From NCBI RefSeq assembly GCF_021184025.1, contig NZ_CP036537.1, positions 2,418,001 to 2,482,000 of the forward strand: DNA of 64,000 nucleotides, given 5' to 3'. Source of the DNA: Rhodopseudomonas boonkerdii (GTDB lineage Bacteria; Pseudomonadota; Alphaproteobacteria; Rhizobiales; Xanthobacteraceae). Within the stretch, counting starts at the first letter, position 1. Each line of letters opens with the position of its first letter. Both the position numbers and the translations under genes were made by a program. The notes below the pieces were generated by a model. That model did no database searches, was not told the DNA's origin, and worked only from the letters and a program-made list of their open reading frames with translations. Shown here one piece after another: positions 56,340 through 64,000 of the stretch.

Positions 56340-57249
56340 TGCAATCGCAGATACCGCGCGCACGGCGCCGCTGAAGCTCGAGAAAGACGATCACACCGAG
56401 GGCATGGCCTATCTCGAATCCGTGCCACGCCGGATCGTCACGCTCTACATTCCGCTGTTCATCATCGTGGTGATCCTGCTGTTCCCGTTCTACTGGATGG
56501 CGCTCACCGCCATCAAACCGGACGAGCAGTTGATCGACATGGAGCGGTTCAATCCGTTCTGGGTGGTCAAGCCGACCTTCAAGCACATCCAGAAACTGCT
56601 GTTCGAGACCAATTATCCGCAGTGGCTCTGGAATACGATGTATGTGGCGGCGGCGGCGACCTTCCTGTCCATCGTCGCCAGCGTGCTGGCCGCCTATGCC
56701 ATCGTGCGGCTACGCTTCCGTGGCGCCGAGACAGTGGGCGCGTTGATCTTCATGGCCTATCTGGTGCCGCCGTCGATCCTGTTCATTCCGCTGGCCTCGG
56801 TGATCCAGGCCTACGGCCTGTTCGACTCGCCGCTGTCGCTGATCCTGGTCTATCCGACGCTCTTGATCCCGTTCTCGACATGGCTGCTGATGGGCTACTT
56901 CAAGACCATCCCGTTCGAGCTGGAAGAATGCGCCCTGATCGACGGCGCCTCGCGCTGGCAGATCCTGGTCAAGATCATCATTCCACTGGCGGTGCCCGGC
57001 CTGATCTCGGCCTTCATCTTCTCCTTCACGCTGTGCTGGAACGAGTTCATCTATGCGCTGACCTTCCTGCAATCGACCCAGAACAAGACGGTGCCGGTGG
57101 CGATCGTCAACGAGTTCGTCGATGGCGACATTTACAAATGGGGCTCGCTGATGGCCGGCGCACTGGTCGGCTCATTGCCGCTGGTGATCCTGTATGCTTT
57201 CTTCGTCGAGCACTATGTTTCGGCAATGACCGGCGCCGTGAAAGAGTAG
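56332..57249 (+). CDS. Sugar ABC transporter permease (second, UgpE-like)
   Basis: A 305-aa membrane protein with an N-terminal polar extension (MTDAIADTARTAPLKLEKDD), six helices and the EAA loop ELEECALIDGASRWQILVKI near residue 195. It pairs with the preceding permease to form the channel. A palindromic repeat follows its stop, before denD. Confidence 0.93.
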   Translation: MTDAIADTARTAPLKLEKDDHTEGMAYLESVPRRIVTLYIPLFIIVVILLFPFYWMALTAIKPDEQLIDMERFNPFWVVKPTFKHIQKLLFETNYPQWLWNTMYVAAAATFLSIVASVLAAYAIVRLRFRGAETVGALIFMAYLVPPSILFIPLASVIQAYGLFDSPLSLILVYPTLLIPFSTWLLMGYFKTIPFELEECALIDGASRWQILVKIIIPLAVPGLISAFIFSFTLCWNEFIYALTFLQSTQNKTVPVAIVNEFVDGDIYKWGSLMAGALVGSLPLVILYAFFVEHYVSAMTGAVKE

Positions 57250-57273
57250 GGTCACTTGCTCCATCACACATAA

Positions 57274-57378
57274 CCCTCATCCTGAGGAGCACGCGGAAGG
57301 CGTGCGTCTCGAAGGATGGCGGCGGAGTTCCCCATCTCATGGTTCGAGACGGCGCTTCGCGCCTCCTCACCATGAGGG
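57274..57378. repeat. CTCATCCTGAGGAG family repeat, copy 3
   Basis: CCCTCATCCTGAGGAGCACG ... GTCTCGAAGGATGG ... ATGGTTCGAGACGGCGC ... CTCCTCACCATGAGGG, same order as copy 1. Located between the second permease and denD, where it may uncouple the catabolic gene from the transporter. Confidence 0.8.
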
Positions 57379-57417
57379 GCCGAGTTTAGTTCAAGAACAA
57401 GAAACAGGGATAATCCG

Positions 57418-58404
57418 ATGCACATCCTCATTCTCGGCGCCGCCGGCATGGTCGGCCGCAAGCTTGCCGAACGTCTGGTGAAAGACGGCCGCCTCGGCAA
57501 CCGCGACATCACTCGCATGACCCTGCAGGATGTGGTGGCGCCGCAGAAGCCCGCAGGTGCCTCGATCCCTATCGAGCTGGTGACGTCGGACTTCGCCGAT
57601 CCCAACACCGCCGCGCCGTTGCTGACGCACAAGCCGGAAGTGATCTTCCATCTCGCGGCCATCGTATCGGGAGAGGCCGAGGCCGATTTCGACAAGGGCT
57701 ATCGCATCAATCTCGATGGGACCCGCTATCTGATCGACGCCATCCGCGCTGTTGGCGGTGGCTACAAGCCACGTCTCGTCTTCACCTCGTCCATCGCCGT
57801 GTTTGGTGCCCCGTTCCCGGAGAAGATTGGCGACGAGTTCTTCCACACGCCGCTGACGTCCTACGGCACCCAGAAATCGATCTGTGAAATGCTGATCGCC
57901 GACTACACCCGCAAGGGGCTGCTCGACGGCATCGGCATCCGCCTGCCGACCATCTGCGTGCGCCCGGGCGCACCCAACAAGGCGGCTTCCGGCTTCTTCT
58001 CCAACATCATCCGCGAGCCGCTGGCTGGCAAGGAGGCGATCCTGCCGGTGTCCGAGGATGTCCGTCACTGGCATGCATCGCCGCGTTCCGCTGTCGGCTT
58101 TCTCGTCCATGCCGGCAGTATGAATCTCGAAGCGATGGGCCCACGGCGCAATCTCTCGATGCCCGGCATGTCCGTCACCGTCGGCGAGCAGATCGCGGCG
58201 CTGCAGCGTGTTGCCGGCAAGAACGTGGTCGGCCGCATCAAGCGCGAGACCGATCCGATCATCACCGGTATCGTCTCCGGCTGGCCGCGCGATTTCGACA
58301 CTGCGCGGGCACTGAGCCTCGGCTTTACTACCGCCGAAAAGACCTTCGATGACATCATCCGCATCCATATCGAGGATGAACTCGGCGGAAAGTTCGTCGA
58401 TTGA
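57418..58404 (+). CDS. denD: D-erythronate dehydrogenase-like NAD-dependent epimerase/dehydratase
   Basis: A 328-aa extended SDR. The NAD loop is GAAGMVGRKLAERL near residue 7; the Tyr-x3-Lys pair sits in TSYGTQKSICEM near 145, with Ser in VFTSSIAVFG. It matches the DenD type by GASIPIELVTSDFADP, CVRPGAPNKAASGFFSNIIR and the C-terminal ELGGKFVD. DenD oxidises D-erythronate at C2 in tetronate catabolism. Together with the KDG kinase and KDPG aldolase downstream, a related sugar-acid substrate is also possible; family call firm, substrate less so. Confidence 0.85.
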   Translation: MHILILGAAGMVGRKLAERLVKDGRLGNRDITRMTLQDVVAPQKPAGASIPIELVTSDFADPNTAAPLLTHKPEVIFHLAAIVSGEAEADFDKGYRINLDGTRYLIDAIRAVGGGYKPRLVFTSSIAVFGAPFPEKIGDEFFHTPLTSYGTQKSICEMLIADYTRKGLLDGIGIRLPTICVRPGAPNKAASGFFSNIIREPLAGKEAILPVSEDVRHWHASPRSAVGFLVHAGSMNLEAMGPRRNLSMPGMSVTVGEQIAALQRVAGKNVVGRIKRETDPIITGIVSGWPRDFDTARALSLGFTTAEKTFDDIIRIHIEDELGGKFVD

Positions 58405-58738
58405 GGTCGGGACGTCGCTCCGCCTAGCGGCAGGGCTATTGGCCTGCATGGTTCGAGACGCCCGCTTTGCGGGCTCCTCACCATGAGGGTCTTCTACAGC
58501 GTCATACTCCGCCCTCATCCTGCGGAGCCGCGCAGCGGCGTCTCGAAGGATGGCTGCGGGATGCTTCTCCCGCAGCGACGTTTTCCGCCCCCCGAAATCA
58601 CAAGCGCCGTTCGGTGCCTGCTTGAACGGGATAGCCCTCATGCTCACGGAGCAGTGCATTCGGGGGGATTTTCCTGTAAGCGCTCACTTCACACGCTCAG
58701 CGTGGTCGACGTGGACGATCAAATAGCAGGAGGAATGT
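58405..58738. other. 334-base intergenic region after denD
   Basis: The left part holds the repeat at 58447-58553. The remaining 185 bases, with GGAGGAAT at 58730 as ribosome site, contain the probable leader and promoter of the CoA-transferase gene. No gene seen. Confidence 0.5.
58447..58553. repeat. CTCATCCTGAGGAG family repeat, copy 4 (halves in swapped order)
   Basis: Here the ATGGTTCGAGACGCCCGC ... CTCCTCACCATGAGGG half comes first, then GCCCTCATCCTGCGGAGCCG ... GTCTCGAAGGATGG. The order is the reverse of copies 1 and 3, as if recombination occurred between two neighbouring copies. Confidence 0.75.
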
Positions 58739-59962
58739 ATGCCGGCTCTGCCGCTCTCGGGCATCAAGGTTATCGATATGACTCGGGTGCTCGCCGGCCC
58801 GATCGCCGGTCAGATGCTTGGCGATTTCGGCGCCGAAGTCATCAAGATCGAACGCCCAGGAACCGGCGACGATTCCCGTGCATTCGGCCCTCCTTATCTG
58901 CACGACCCGGAAGGGAGCAGGCGAGACAATTCCTTCTATCTCTGCGCCAACCGCAACAAGAAGTCGGTCACGGTCAATGTGGCCAAGCCTGAAGGCCAGG
59001 AGATCATTCGCGAGCTCGTCAAGACGGCCGACGTGTTGCTGGAGAACTACAAGGTCGGCGACCTCAAGCGTTATGGCCTCGACTACGACACGATCAAAGC
59101 CATCAACCCGCGTATCGTCTACTGCTCGGTGACGGGCTTCGGACAAACCGGTCCCTATGCGACGCGCGCCGGCTATGATGCCATCCTGCAGGCAATGGGC
59201 GGTCTCATGAGCGTCACCGGCCACCTCGACGGCGAACCGGGAGAGGGGCCCATGAAGGTCGGTCCCTCGATCGTGGATTACATGACCGGCCTGAACGCCA
59301 CCATCGGCGTGATGTCGGCGCTCTATCACCGCGACGCCGGCGGCGGCGAGGGACAGCATATCGATGCCTGTCTCTTCGACACGGTGATTGCCTCCCTGTC
59401 GCACTGGCTGCAACCCTATCTCATCAGCGGCAAAGTTCCGCCGCGCCGCGGCACCTGGGGCAATGGCGGCATGCCCGCCGGTGTGTTCCGTTGTACCGAT
59501 GGCGAGATCATGATCGTCAATGGCAATGACGGCCAGTTTCAGCGGACATGCGAAGTGCTCGGAGAGCCGGATCTGGCCAAGGATCCGCGCTTCCTGAAGA
59601 ACAACGATCGTGTCCAGCATGGCAGGGAGATTATGGCCATCTTCGCCGGTCTTTTCCTGAAGCAACCCGTCGCCTATTGGCTGGAGCGTCTGGAGGCGGT
59701 CGGCGTACCATCCGGCCCGATCAACGATTTCGATCAGGTTTTCGCTGATCCTCATGTGAAGTCCCGCGGAATGCGGGTGAGCTCGAACCATCCCTTCGAG
59801 TCGGCCCTTCCGCTCATACGAAATCCGCTGATGTTTTCGGGCACGCCGGTTACCGAGTATCGCGCACCGCCGCTTCTCGGCTCCAATACGGACGAAATCC
59901 TGGCTGACATCGGCTATGACGGAGAACGGATCGGCGCGCTGAGGAAGATGGGCGTCGTCTAG
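58739..59962 (+). CDS. CaiB/BaiF-type (class III) CoA-transferase
   Basis: A 407-aa enzyme with the family opening LSGIKVIDMTRVLAGPIAGQ, GAEVIKIERPGTGDDSRAFG, and Asp in GMPAGVFRCTDGEIMIV-type context; the catalytic Asp is likely that in GPSIVDYMTGL near 180. It transfers CoA between organic acids. It is not an obvious step in sugar-acid breakdown, so either the locus handles a branched acid or the gene belongs with the thiolase and ligase at its right. GGAGGAAT precedes ATG 58739. Confidence 0.9.
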   Translation: MPALPLSGIKVIDMTRVLAGPIAGQMLGDFGAEVIKIERPGTGDDSRAFGPPYLHDPEGSRRDNSFYLCANRNKKSVTVNVAKPEGQEIIRELVKTADVLLENYKVGDLKRYGLDYDTIKAINPRIVYCSVTGFGQTGPYATRAGYDAILQAMGGLMSVTGHLDGEPGEGPMKVGPSIVDYMTGLNATIGVMSALYHRDAGGGEGQHIDACLFDTVIASLSHWLQPYLISGKVPPRRGTWGNGGMPAGVFRCTDGEIMIVNGNDGQFQRTCEVLGEPDLAKDPRFLKNNDRVQHGREIMAIFAGLFLKQPVAYWLERLEAVGVPSGPINDFDQVFADPHVKSRGMRVSSNHPFESALPLIRNPLMFSGTPVTEYRAPPLLGSNTDEILADIGYDGERIGALRKMGVV

Positions 59963-59990
59963 AGCGTTCTTATATTGAAGCGATCCACTG

Positions 59991-60132
59991 TCCTCATGGT
60001 GAGGAGCGCGCCGCTTGGCGCGCGTCTCGAACCATGAGATGTTCAGCTTCTGAGCGTGAGGCCATCCCTTGCGAATGGCTATGCCATTCGCTGGGAGACG
60101 CGGTCGAAAACGACCGCTCCTCAGCATGAGGG
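59991..60132. repeat. CTCATCCTGAGGAG family repeat, copy 5 (inverted, enlarged)
   Basis: CCTCATGGTGAGGAGCGCGC ... GTCTCGAACCATGAG, followed by a modified block GCGAATGGCTATGCCATTCGC and GGTCGAAAACGACC, then CTCCTCAGCATGAGGG. Inverted like copy 2. Between the CoA-transferase and KDG kinase genes. Confidence 0.75.
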
Positions 60133-60201
60133 CCGAGTGTAAGTTGCCGATTCATCTCAAAGTGAATTTGCTCTAGGCCAGTCACATTGATCGAGGTTTC
60201 G

Positions 60202-61119
60202 ATGCGGATCGCCAGCATCGGCGAATGCATGATCGAGCTACGTCAGATGCCCGGCGGGCACCTGACGCGGTCCTTTGGCGGCGACACGCTCAATACGTCC
60301 GTCTATCTGGCGCGGCTGGGCGCCAGCGTCGACTACGTCACCGCGCTCGGCGACGATCCCCTCAGCGACGAAATGATCGCAGGCTGGCGGGACGAGGGGA
60401 TCGGCACCGAACGCGTGCTACGCCTCCAGGGCAAGCTTCCCGGCCTTTACATGATCGAGACCAATGCAGCCGGTGAGCGCCGTTTCTATCACTGGCGCGA
60501 TGCTTCGGCGGTGCGCGGGTTGATGAACCGCCCGGAGACGGAGGCGCTGCTGGCCGCCCTCGCCAGATACGACCTCATCTATCTCTCGGCCATCACGCTG
60601 TCGCTGTTCGATGCGGCCGGACGCGATCGCCTGATCGCAGCGCTTCAGCATTGTCGTGCCTCGGGTGTCCGCGTCGCCTTCGATACCAATTTTAGGGCCC
60701 GTGGCTGGCCCGATCTCGATTTGGCGCGTAAGGCATTCGCGCGGGCCTTTGCCGCGTCGGATATCGTGCTCGCTTCGGTCGAGGATTTGTCCGTGCTGTA
60801 TCCGGATGACGGCGAGGACGCCTTGCTCGACCGGATCTATGCCGATGAGCTCGTGCTCAAGCTCGGGACGCCTGCGAGTGTCGTATGCATGAATGGCAAG
60901 GCGACGCGCGTCGAGGCGCAGCCGGTGACGGGCACGGTTGTCGATACCACAGCCGCGGGCGACAGTTTTGCGGCGGCCTATCTTCATGCGCGGCTGAACG
61001 GCTCCGAGCCGGTGGCCGCCGCAAAAGCTGGCCACTATCTTGCTGGCACGGTCGTCTGCCATCCCGGCGCGATCATCCCGCGCGCGGCGATGCCGGATAT
61101 GAGAGGGCTAACATCATGA
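60202..61119 (+). CDS. kdgK: 2-keto-3-deoxygluconate kinase (PfkB family)
   Basis: A 305-aa sugar kinase. It starts MRIASIGECMIELRQMPGG with the substrate loop SFGGDTLNTSVYLARLG near 31, KDG-kinase-type FDTNFRARGWPDLDLARKAF near 160, and the PfkB C-terminal signature DTTAAGDSFAAAYLHA near 250, whose Asp is the catalytic base. ATG 60202 is chosen over TTG 60187. The stop overlaps the start of the aldolase (ATGA). Confidence 0.92.
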   Translation: MRIASIGECMIELRQMPGGHLTRSFGGDTLNTSVYLARLGASVDYVTALGDDPLSDEMIAGWRDEGIGTERVLRLQGKLPGLYMIETNAAGERRFYHWRDASAVRGLMNRPETEALLAALARYDLIYLSAITLSLFDAAGRDRLIAALQHCRASGVRVAFDTNFRARGWPDLDLARKAFARAFAASDIVLASVEDLSVLYPDDGEDALLDRIYADELVLKLGTPASVVCMNGKATRVEAQPVTGTVVDTTAAGDSFAAAYLHARLNGSEPVAAAKAGHYLAGTVVCHPGAIIPRAAMPDMRGLTS

Positions 61120-61769
61120 CCGATATTGCCAGCCGTCAGGACGATCTGCGCAAGATGCTGACTGCCGCGAAGGTCATTCCGGTGCTGACAATCGAACGTG
61201 TCACCGACGCCGTGCCGCTCGCGCATGCGCTGGTCGCAGGCGGCGTACACACGTTGGAGATCACGCTGCGCACAGCTGCGGCGGTCGAAGCAGCGAAAGC
61301 GGTGATCGCCGAAGTGCCCGACGCCATCGTCGGCATAGGCACGGTACTCTCCGCCGCCGATTTTGAACGGGCGCAGAAGCTCGGCGCGCGTTTCACCGTC
61401 AGCCCGGGAGCGACGCCGGCTTTGCTCGAAGCGGCAGCCAAAAGCGATCTTCCACTGTTGCCTGGCGTCGCCACAGCCTCCGAAGTCATGCTGGCCCGTG
61501 ACTACGGTTTTGACACGCTCAAATTCTTCCCGGCCGAGCAGGCCGGCGGGCGCGCGATGCTGCGGGCATGGACGGGGCCTTTCCCCGATCTGCGGGTGTG
61601 TCCGACCGGCGGTATCACCGAGGCGAATGCGGCAGAATGGCTCGGCGAACCCCATGTGCTCGCGGTCGGCGGCTCCTGGATCTGCCCGGTGGCGTCCGTT
61701 CGGGCTGGGGACTGGGTGGGCATAACGGCCATGTGCGCGCGGACGATGAAAAGCCTGTCACCGCGCTGA
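61116..61769 (+). CDS. eda: 2-keto-3-deoxy-6-phosphogluconate (KDPG) aldolase
   Basis: A 217-aa class I aldolase giving pyruvate and glyceraldehyde 3-phosphate. The Schiff-base Lys is in TLKFFPAEQAGG near residue 137; Glu in THTLEITLRT-like LEITLRT near 48 and Arg in TPGA-type SPGATPAL near 92 complete the family pattern. The ATG of the ATGA junction with kdgK couples translation. Kinase and aldolase are the last two steps of the predicted sugar-acid pathway. Confidence 0.93.
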   Translation: MTDIASRQDDLRKMLTAAKVIPVLTIERVTDAVPLAHALVAGGVHTLEITLRTAAAVEAAKAVIAEVPDAIVGIGTVLSAADFERAQKLGARFTVSPGATPALLEAAAKSDLPLLPGVATASEVMLARDYGFDTLKFFPAEQAGGRAMLRAWTGPFPDLRVCPTGGITEANAAEWLGEPHVLAVGGSWICPVASVRAGDWVGITAMCARTMKSLSPR

Positions 61770-61819
61770 GGCCGCGCTATATCTATCGCAACTGCGAGAT
61801 CGAAACCGGGAGAGAATCC

Positions 61820-62989
61820 ATGACTGCCAGCATCGTAGGCTGGGCGCATATGCCCTTCGGAAAATTCGACGCCGAGACCGTGGAGAGCATGGTGGTGCGC
61901 GTTGCCACGGACGCGATGGCCGATGCCGGCATCTCGGCATCCGATGTCGATGAAATCGTGCTCGGTCATTTCAATGCTGGCTTCTCGCCGCAGGACTTTA
62001 CCGCCTCGCTGGTGCTGCAGGCGGATCCGGCGCTGCGCTTCAAGCCCGCCACCCGCGTCGAGAATGCCTGCGCCACCGGTTCCGCCGCCGTGCATCAGGG
62101 CATCAAGTCGATCGCCGCCGGCACCGCGAAGATCGTGCTGGTGGTCGGCGTCGAGCAGATGACGAAGACGCCGGGGCCCGAGATCGGCAAGAACCTGCTG
62201 CGCGCTTCATACCTCCCGGAAGACGGCGAGACACCGGCAGGCTTTGCCGGCGTGTTCGGCGGCATCGCGCAAAAATACTTCCAGAAATACGGCGACCAGT
62301 CCGACGCGCTGGCGATGATCGCTGCCAAGAACCACGCCAATGGCGTCCACAATCCGTATGCGCAGATGCGCAAGGACTTTGGCTTCGAATTCTGCCGTTC
62401 CGAGAGCGACAAGAACCCGTTCGTCGCCGGGCCCCTGAAGCGCACCGACTGCTCGCTGGTGTCGGACGGCGCCGCGGCGCTGGTGCTGACCGATGCAGAG
62501 ACGGCGAAGACCATGGGCAAGGCGGTGAATATCAAGGCCACCGGCCATGCGCAGGACTTCCTGCCGATGTCCAAGCGCGACATCCTCGCATTCGAGGGGT
62601 GCACCGTGGCGTGGCAGAAGGCGCTGAAGGCGGCCGGCGTCGAACTCGGCGATCTCTCGTTCGTCGAGACCCATGACTGCTTCACCGTCGCCGAACTGAT
62701 CGAATATGAAGCCATGGGCCTGACGCCGCGCGGGCAGGGCGCACGCGCCATCAAGGAAGGCTGGACCCAGAAGGACGGCAAGTTGCCGGTCAATCCGTCC
62801 GGCGGCCTCAAGGCCAAGGGCCATCCGATCGGCGCCACCGGCGTCTCCATGCATGTGCTGAGCGCCATGCAACTGCTGGATCAGGCGCCCGAGGGGATGC
62901 AGATCAAGAACGCAAAACTCGCCGGCATCTTCAATATGGGCGGTGCCGCGGTGGCGAATTACGTCTCGATCCTCGAGCCCGCGAAGTAA
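61820..62989 (+). CDS. Thiolase-family protein (acetyl-CoA acetyltransferase-like)
   Basis: A 389-aa thiolase-fold enzyme: nucleophile region ENACATGSAAVHQGI near residue 79-93 (Cys about 81) and the His/Cys region NPSGGLKAKGHPIGATGVSM near 317-336. Missing from the end is the GGGMG-type CXG loop of degradative thiolases; instead the tail reads IFNMGGAAVANYVSILE, so it resembles the SCP2/lipid-transfer-type or unclassified thiolases. Its partner may be a CoA-ligase just downstream. ATG 61820 follows GGGAGAG. Confidence 0.88.
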   Translation: MTASIVGWAHMPFGKFDAETVESMVVRVATDAMADAGISASDVDEIVLGHFNAGFSPQDFTASLVLQADPALRFKPATRVENACATGSAAVHQGIKSIAAGTAKIVLVVGVEQMTKTPGPEIGKNLLRASYLPEDGETPAGFAGVFGGIAQKYFQKYGDQSDALAMIAAKNHANGVHNPYAQMRKDFGFEFCRSESDKNPFVAGPLKRTDCSLVSDGAAALVLTDAETAKTMGKAVNIKATGHAQDFLPMSKRDILAFEGCTVAWQKALKAAGVELGDLSFVETHDCFTVAELIEYEAMGLTPRGQGARAIKEGWTQKDGKLPVNPSGGLKAKGHPIGATGVSMHVLSAMQLLDQAPEGMQIKNAKLAGIFNMGGAAVANYVSILEPAK

Positions 62990-62999
62990 CGCGGGCTCG
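62974..62999 (+). other. Hairpin spanning the thiolase stop codon
   Basis: CGAGCCCGCG and CGCGGGCTCG form a perfect 10-bp stem around AAGTAA, which contains the TAA stop. There is no T-tract. It probably modulates mRNA stability or coupling with the ligase gene six bases further on. Confidence 0.5.
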
Positions 63000-63004
63000 C
63001 CGGG

Positions 63005-64000
63005 ATGAATGTCGCACAATGGTTGGCGGCGTCGGCGCGTCTGCATCCGCAGGCGCCGGCGCTGCTGAGGGGGACCGCCGTCGAGGCCGACTACGCCACA
63101 TTCGCGCGCCGCGCTGCGGCGATCGGCGCGGGGCTTGCGCGCGACTACGACATCGAGCCCGGCGATCGTGTCGTGCTGTTCGCCTCGAACTGCACGCAAT
63201 ATCTCGAATGCCTCTATGCGGTGTGGTGGATCGGTGGCGTCGTCATCCCCATCAATGCCAAGCTGCATGGCCGCGAGGCGGCATGGATATCGGACAATGC
63301 CGGGGCGCGGCTCGCGATTGTCGATGACGATGGTCACGATGCGCTCGTCGCGGTGCAAGAAGACCTGCCGACATCAATGCAGATGTTGTCGGTGGAGAGC
63401 GAAACGTTTCGCGAACTGCAGCATGGCGAGCCGACCTCGATGGCGCCTCTTGCGCGTGAGGATAACGATCTTGCCTGGCTGTTCTACACATCGGGCACCA
63501 CAGGCCGGCCGAAGGGCGTGATGCTGAGCCATGGCAATCTCGTCGCCATGTCCATGTGCTATCTCGCCGATGTCGACCCCGTGCATCAGAAGGATGCCAT
63601 CCTCTATGCTGCGCCGATCTCGCACGGCGCCGGGCTCTACAATTTCATCCATGTCCGCATGGCCGCACGTCATGTCGTGCCGGAAAGCCAGGGCTTCGAG
63701 CCCGATGAAGTTCTGGTTATTGGCCGTGCGCTCGGCGATGTCGCGATGTTCGCTGCGCCAACCATGGTGCGCCGCCTCGTCGATGCCGCCAAGAAGCGTG
63801 GCGAGAGCGGCGACGGCATCCGCACCATCGTCTATGGCGGCGGGCCGATGTATCTCGCGGATATCCGCGATGCCATCGCGGTCATGGGGCAGCGCTTCGT
63901 GCAGATTTACGGTCAAGGCGAGTCGCCCATGACCATCACCTCTCTGTCGCGCGCGTTTCATGCGGATGTGGATCATCCGCGCTATCTCGAACGGCTGGCC
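63005..64000 (+). CDS. AMP-binding acyl-CoA ligase (5' part; continues past window)
   Basis: Open frame from ATG 63005 to the window end (332 codons so far). The AMP-binding signature YTSGTTGRPKGVMLSHGNL lies near residue 162, preceded by GDRVVLFASNCTQYLECLYA and GGVVIPINAKLHGREAAWIS, and followed by YGGGPMYLADIRDAI and IYGQGESPMTIT. The gene is truncated by the window, so substrate class (fatty, aromatic or other acid) is open. It starts 15 bases after the thiolase stop, so the two are probably co-transcribed. Confidence 0.9.
   Translation, partial: MNVAQWLAASARLHPQAPALLRGTAVEADYATFARRAAAIGAGLARDYDIEPGDRVVLFASNCTQYLECLYAVWWIGGVVIPINAKLHGREAAWISDNAGARLAIVDDDGHDALVAVQEDLPTSMQMLSVESETFRELQHGEPTSMAPLAREDNDLAWLFYTSGTTGRPKGVMLSHGNLVAMSMCYLADVDPVHQKDAILYAAPISHGAGLYNFIHVRMAARHVVPESQGFEPDEVLVIGRALGDVAMFAAPTMVRRLVDAAKKRGESGDGIRTIVYGGGPMYLADIRDAIAVMGQRFVQIYGQGESPMTITSLSRAFHADVDHPRYLERLA

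Noticed and set aside
27147..60132. CRISPR array formed by the repeated elements
   Set aside because: Copies are scattered over 33 kb at gene borders with no regular short spacing; they are palindromic dispersed repeats.

Overview
The window is chromosomal DNA of an alphaproteobacterium in the Bradyrhizobium/Rhodopseudomonas/Tardiphaga/Afipia group (Nitrobacteraceae). This rests on high GC, the AcpXL/LpxXL-type very-long-chain fatty acid locus, DUF1217 and DUF2865 proteins, class II DAHP synthase, tandem kup genes and several families of short palindromic intergenic repeats seen in this group. Assignment to genus is inference. I see no phage, IS element, CRISPR array or rRNA operon; the only RNA gene recognised is tRNA-Gln(CTG).

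Left part (1-13 kb): housekeeping genes (class II DAHP synthase, DgkA-type kinase, glutamine-dependent NAD synthetase); a MarR regulator divergent from a CynX/NimT-type MFS exporter with a near-perfect operator palindrome between them; a five-repeat DUF1217 protein; two secreted small or Cys-containing proteins; cysS followed by a 37-aa membrane microprotein and a GNAT acetyltransferase; VOC proteins. 13-20 kb: LOG-family hydrolase, Atm1-type ABC exporter, psd-pssA phosphatidylethanolamine synthesis, RraA-like protein, flagellar stator motA/motB. 20-27 kb: two tandem kup K+ transporters, rhodanese, PLP aminotransferase, polyamine-type binding protein.

27-32.5 kb (minus strand): acpXL, two ketosynthase-like genes, an alcohol dehydrogenase and an acyltransferase, the set that makes and attaches the very-long-chain fatty acid of lipid A. 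The second ketosynthase lacks the catalytic Cys and has a Glu there, like a polyketide chain-length factor, and there is no fabZXL in the cluster. 32.6-36.4 kb: a membrane protein, a ParB-domain protein, MgtC, a HerA-like ATPase and tRNA-Gln. 37-41 kb: two chemoreceptor genes whose 3' 1.1 kb are almost identical, apart from one sharply bounded diverged island, which points to duplication with gene conversion. 41-45 kb: RND efflux permease and adaptor. 46-48 kb: exbB-exbD-tonB energy-transduction operon with a candidate iron-control palindrome at its start.

48.4-61.8 kb: a sugar or sugar-acid catabolic locus. It holds two SDR dehydrogenases, an IlvD/Edd sugar-acid dehydratase, a CUT1-type ABC importer with a RidA protein inside the operon, a DenD-like dehydrogenase, a type III CoA-transferase, KDG kinase and KDPG aldolase. 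Together these predict uptake of a sugar or sugar acid, oxidation, dehydration to a 2-keto-3-deoxy acid, phosphorylation and cleavage. The divergent dehydratase/transporter promoter carries a strong palindrome. The window ends in a thiolase-like gene and a truncated acyl-CoA ligase. Palindromic repeats sit at nearly every transcription-unit boundary and cut the sugar locus into modules.
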